NCBI GenBank assembly: GCA_937897645.1
Contig: CALCNV010000063.1
Span: 1-5,776, forward strand
Reading direction: 5' to 3'
Origin: an uncultured Lysobacteraceae bacterium
Lineage (GTDB): Bacteria > Pseudomonadota > Gammaproteobacteria > Xanthomonadales > Xanthomonadaceae
Length of the DNA stretch: 5,776 nucleotides
This document shows, piece after piece, positions 5,709 to 5,776 of the stretch. A model generated the notes under the pieces. That model made no database searches, was not told where the DNA came from, and saw only the letters and a list, made by a program, of their open reading frames with translations. The translations under genes were made by a program, and so were the position numbers. Position 1 is the stretch's first letter. Every line of letters starts with the position of its first letter.

Positions 5709-5776
5709 TCAGAACTTGAAACGGAAGTTCAGGTAGTACTGGCGGCCGTTCTCGTAGATCGAGCGCGGCTGGTCCT
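5709..5776 (-). CDS. TonB-dependent receptor, C-terminal end (partial)
   Basis: The last 21 codons of a minus-strand gene enter from the right edge and end at TGA (5711-5709). The peptide contains RSIYENGRQ and ends YYLNFRFKF: alternating hydrophobic residues with a terminal phenylalanine, the signature of the last beta strand of an outer-membrane barrel recognised by the BAM machinery. The phrase 'E-N-G-R-x-Y-Y-L-x-x-R-F-K-F' is typical of TonB-dependent receptors, especially the large ones of Xanthomonadaceae. Placement just upstream of an exported hexosaminidase fits a receptor that imports GlcNAc-containing oligosaccharides. Substrate and length cannot be judged from this fragment, and another barrel protein with the same end cannot be excluded. 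Confidence 0.75.
   Translation of the reverse strand, partial: DQPRSIYENGRQYYLNFRFKF

Noticed and set aside
1..5776. CRISPR array, tRNA/rRNA genes, insertion sequence or prophage
   Set aside because: No regularly spaced direct repeats, no tRNA-like cloverleaf, no transposase or integrase motif, and no abrupt base-composition shift were seen.

Overview
The window looks like ordinary chromosome of a high-GC gammaproteobacterium, most likely of the Xanthomonadaceae/Lysobacteraceae (Xanthomonas, Stenotrophomonas, Pseudoxanthomonas, Lysobacter group). This is judged from the strong G/C bias at third codon positions, the gene complement, GTAGGAGC-type palindromic repeats at gene ends, and a TonB-dependent receptor next to an exported glycoside hydrolase. 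The lineage is an inference from these traits; there is no marker gene here.

Layout, left to right. Positions 1-33 hold a REP-like palindrome just past the end of a minus-strand gene for an Anbu-type proteasome-like peptidase (38-871). A 244-base divergent intergenic region (872-1115) carries a plausible sigma-70 promoter for each direction. The plus-strand gene (1116-1460) encodes a small lipoprotein whose mature part resembles the C-terminal half of SlyB-type lipoproteins, without the glycine zipper. It ends at a strong intrinsic terminator (about 1482-1524). Next is a two-gene plus-strand unit: a MidA/NDUFAF7-family SAM-dependent methyltransferase (1574-2803) overlapping by 13 nt a four-helix VanZ-like membrane protein (2791-3204). 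The gap to the convergent gene contains a perfect 13-bp-stem palindrome (3218-3246) of the same GTAGGAGC type as the left edge. The minus strand from 3268 to 5571 encodes an exported GH20 beta-N-acetylhexosaminidase with a chitobiase-type C-terminal domain and a further jelly-roll-like C-terminal module. Upstream of it, after an intrinsic terminator (5611-5640), lies the last stretch of a TonB-dependent receptor gene (5709-5776, cut by the window edge).

Functional reading. The right half looks like part of a carbohydrate-uptake locus: an outer-membrane TonB receptor would import GlcNAc-containing oligosaccharides (chitin, peptidoglycan or N-glycan derived) and the exported hexosaminidase would trim terminal GlcNAc. 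The terminator between them suggests that the enzyme also has its own expression control. The left half is housekeeping or accessory: a solitary Anbu peptidase, an envelope lipoprotein, and a MidA/VanZ pair that is probably translationally coupled. I did not find a convincing new multi-gene system. The items most worth checking are the zipper-less SlyB-like lipoprotein, the Anbu gene lacking its usual operon partners on its 5' side, the hexosaminidase C-terminal module, and the paired REP-like elements at gene 3' ends.
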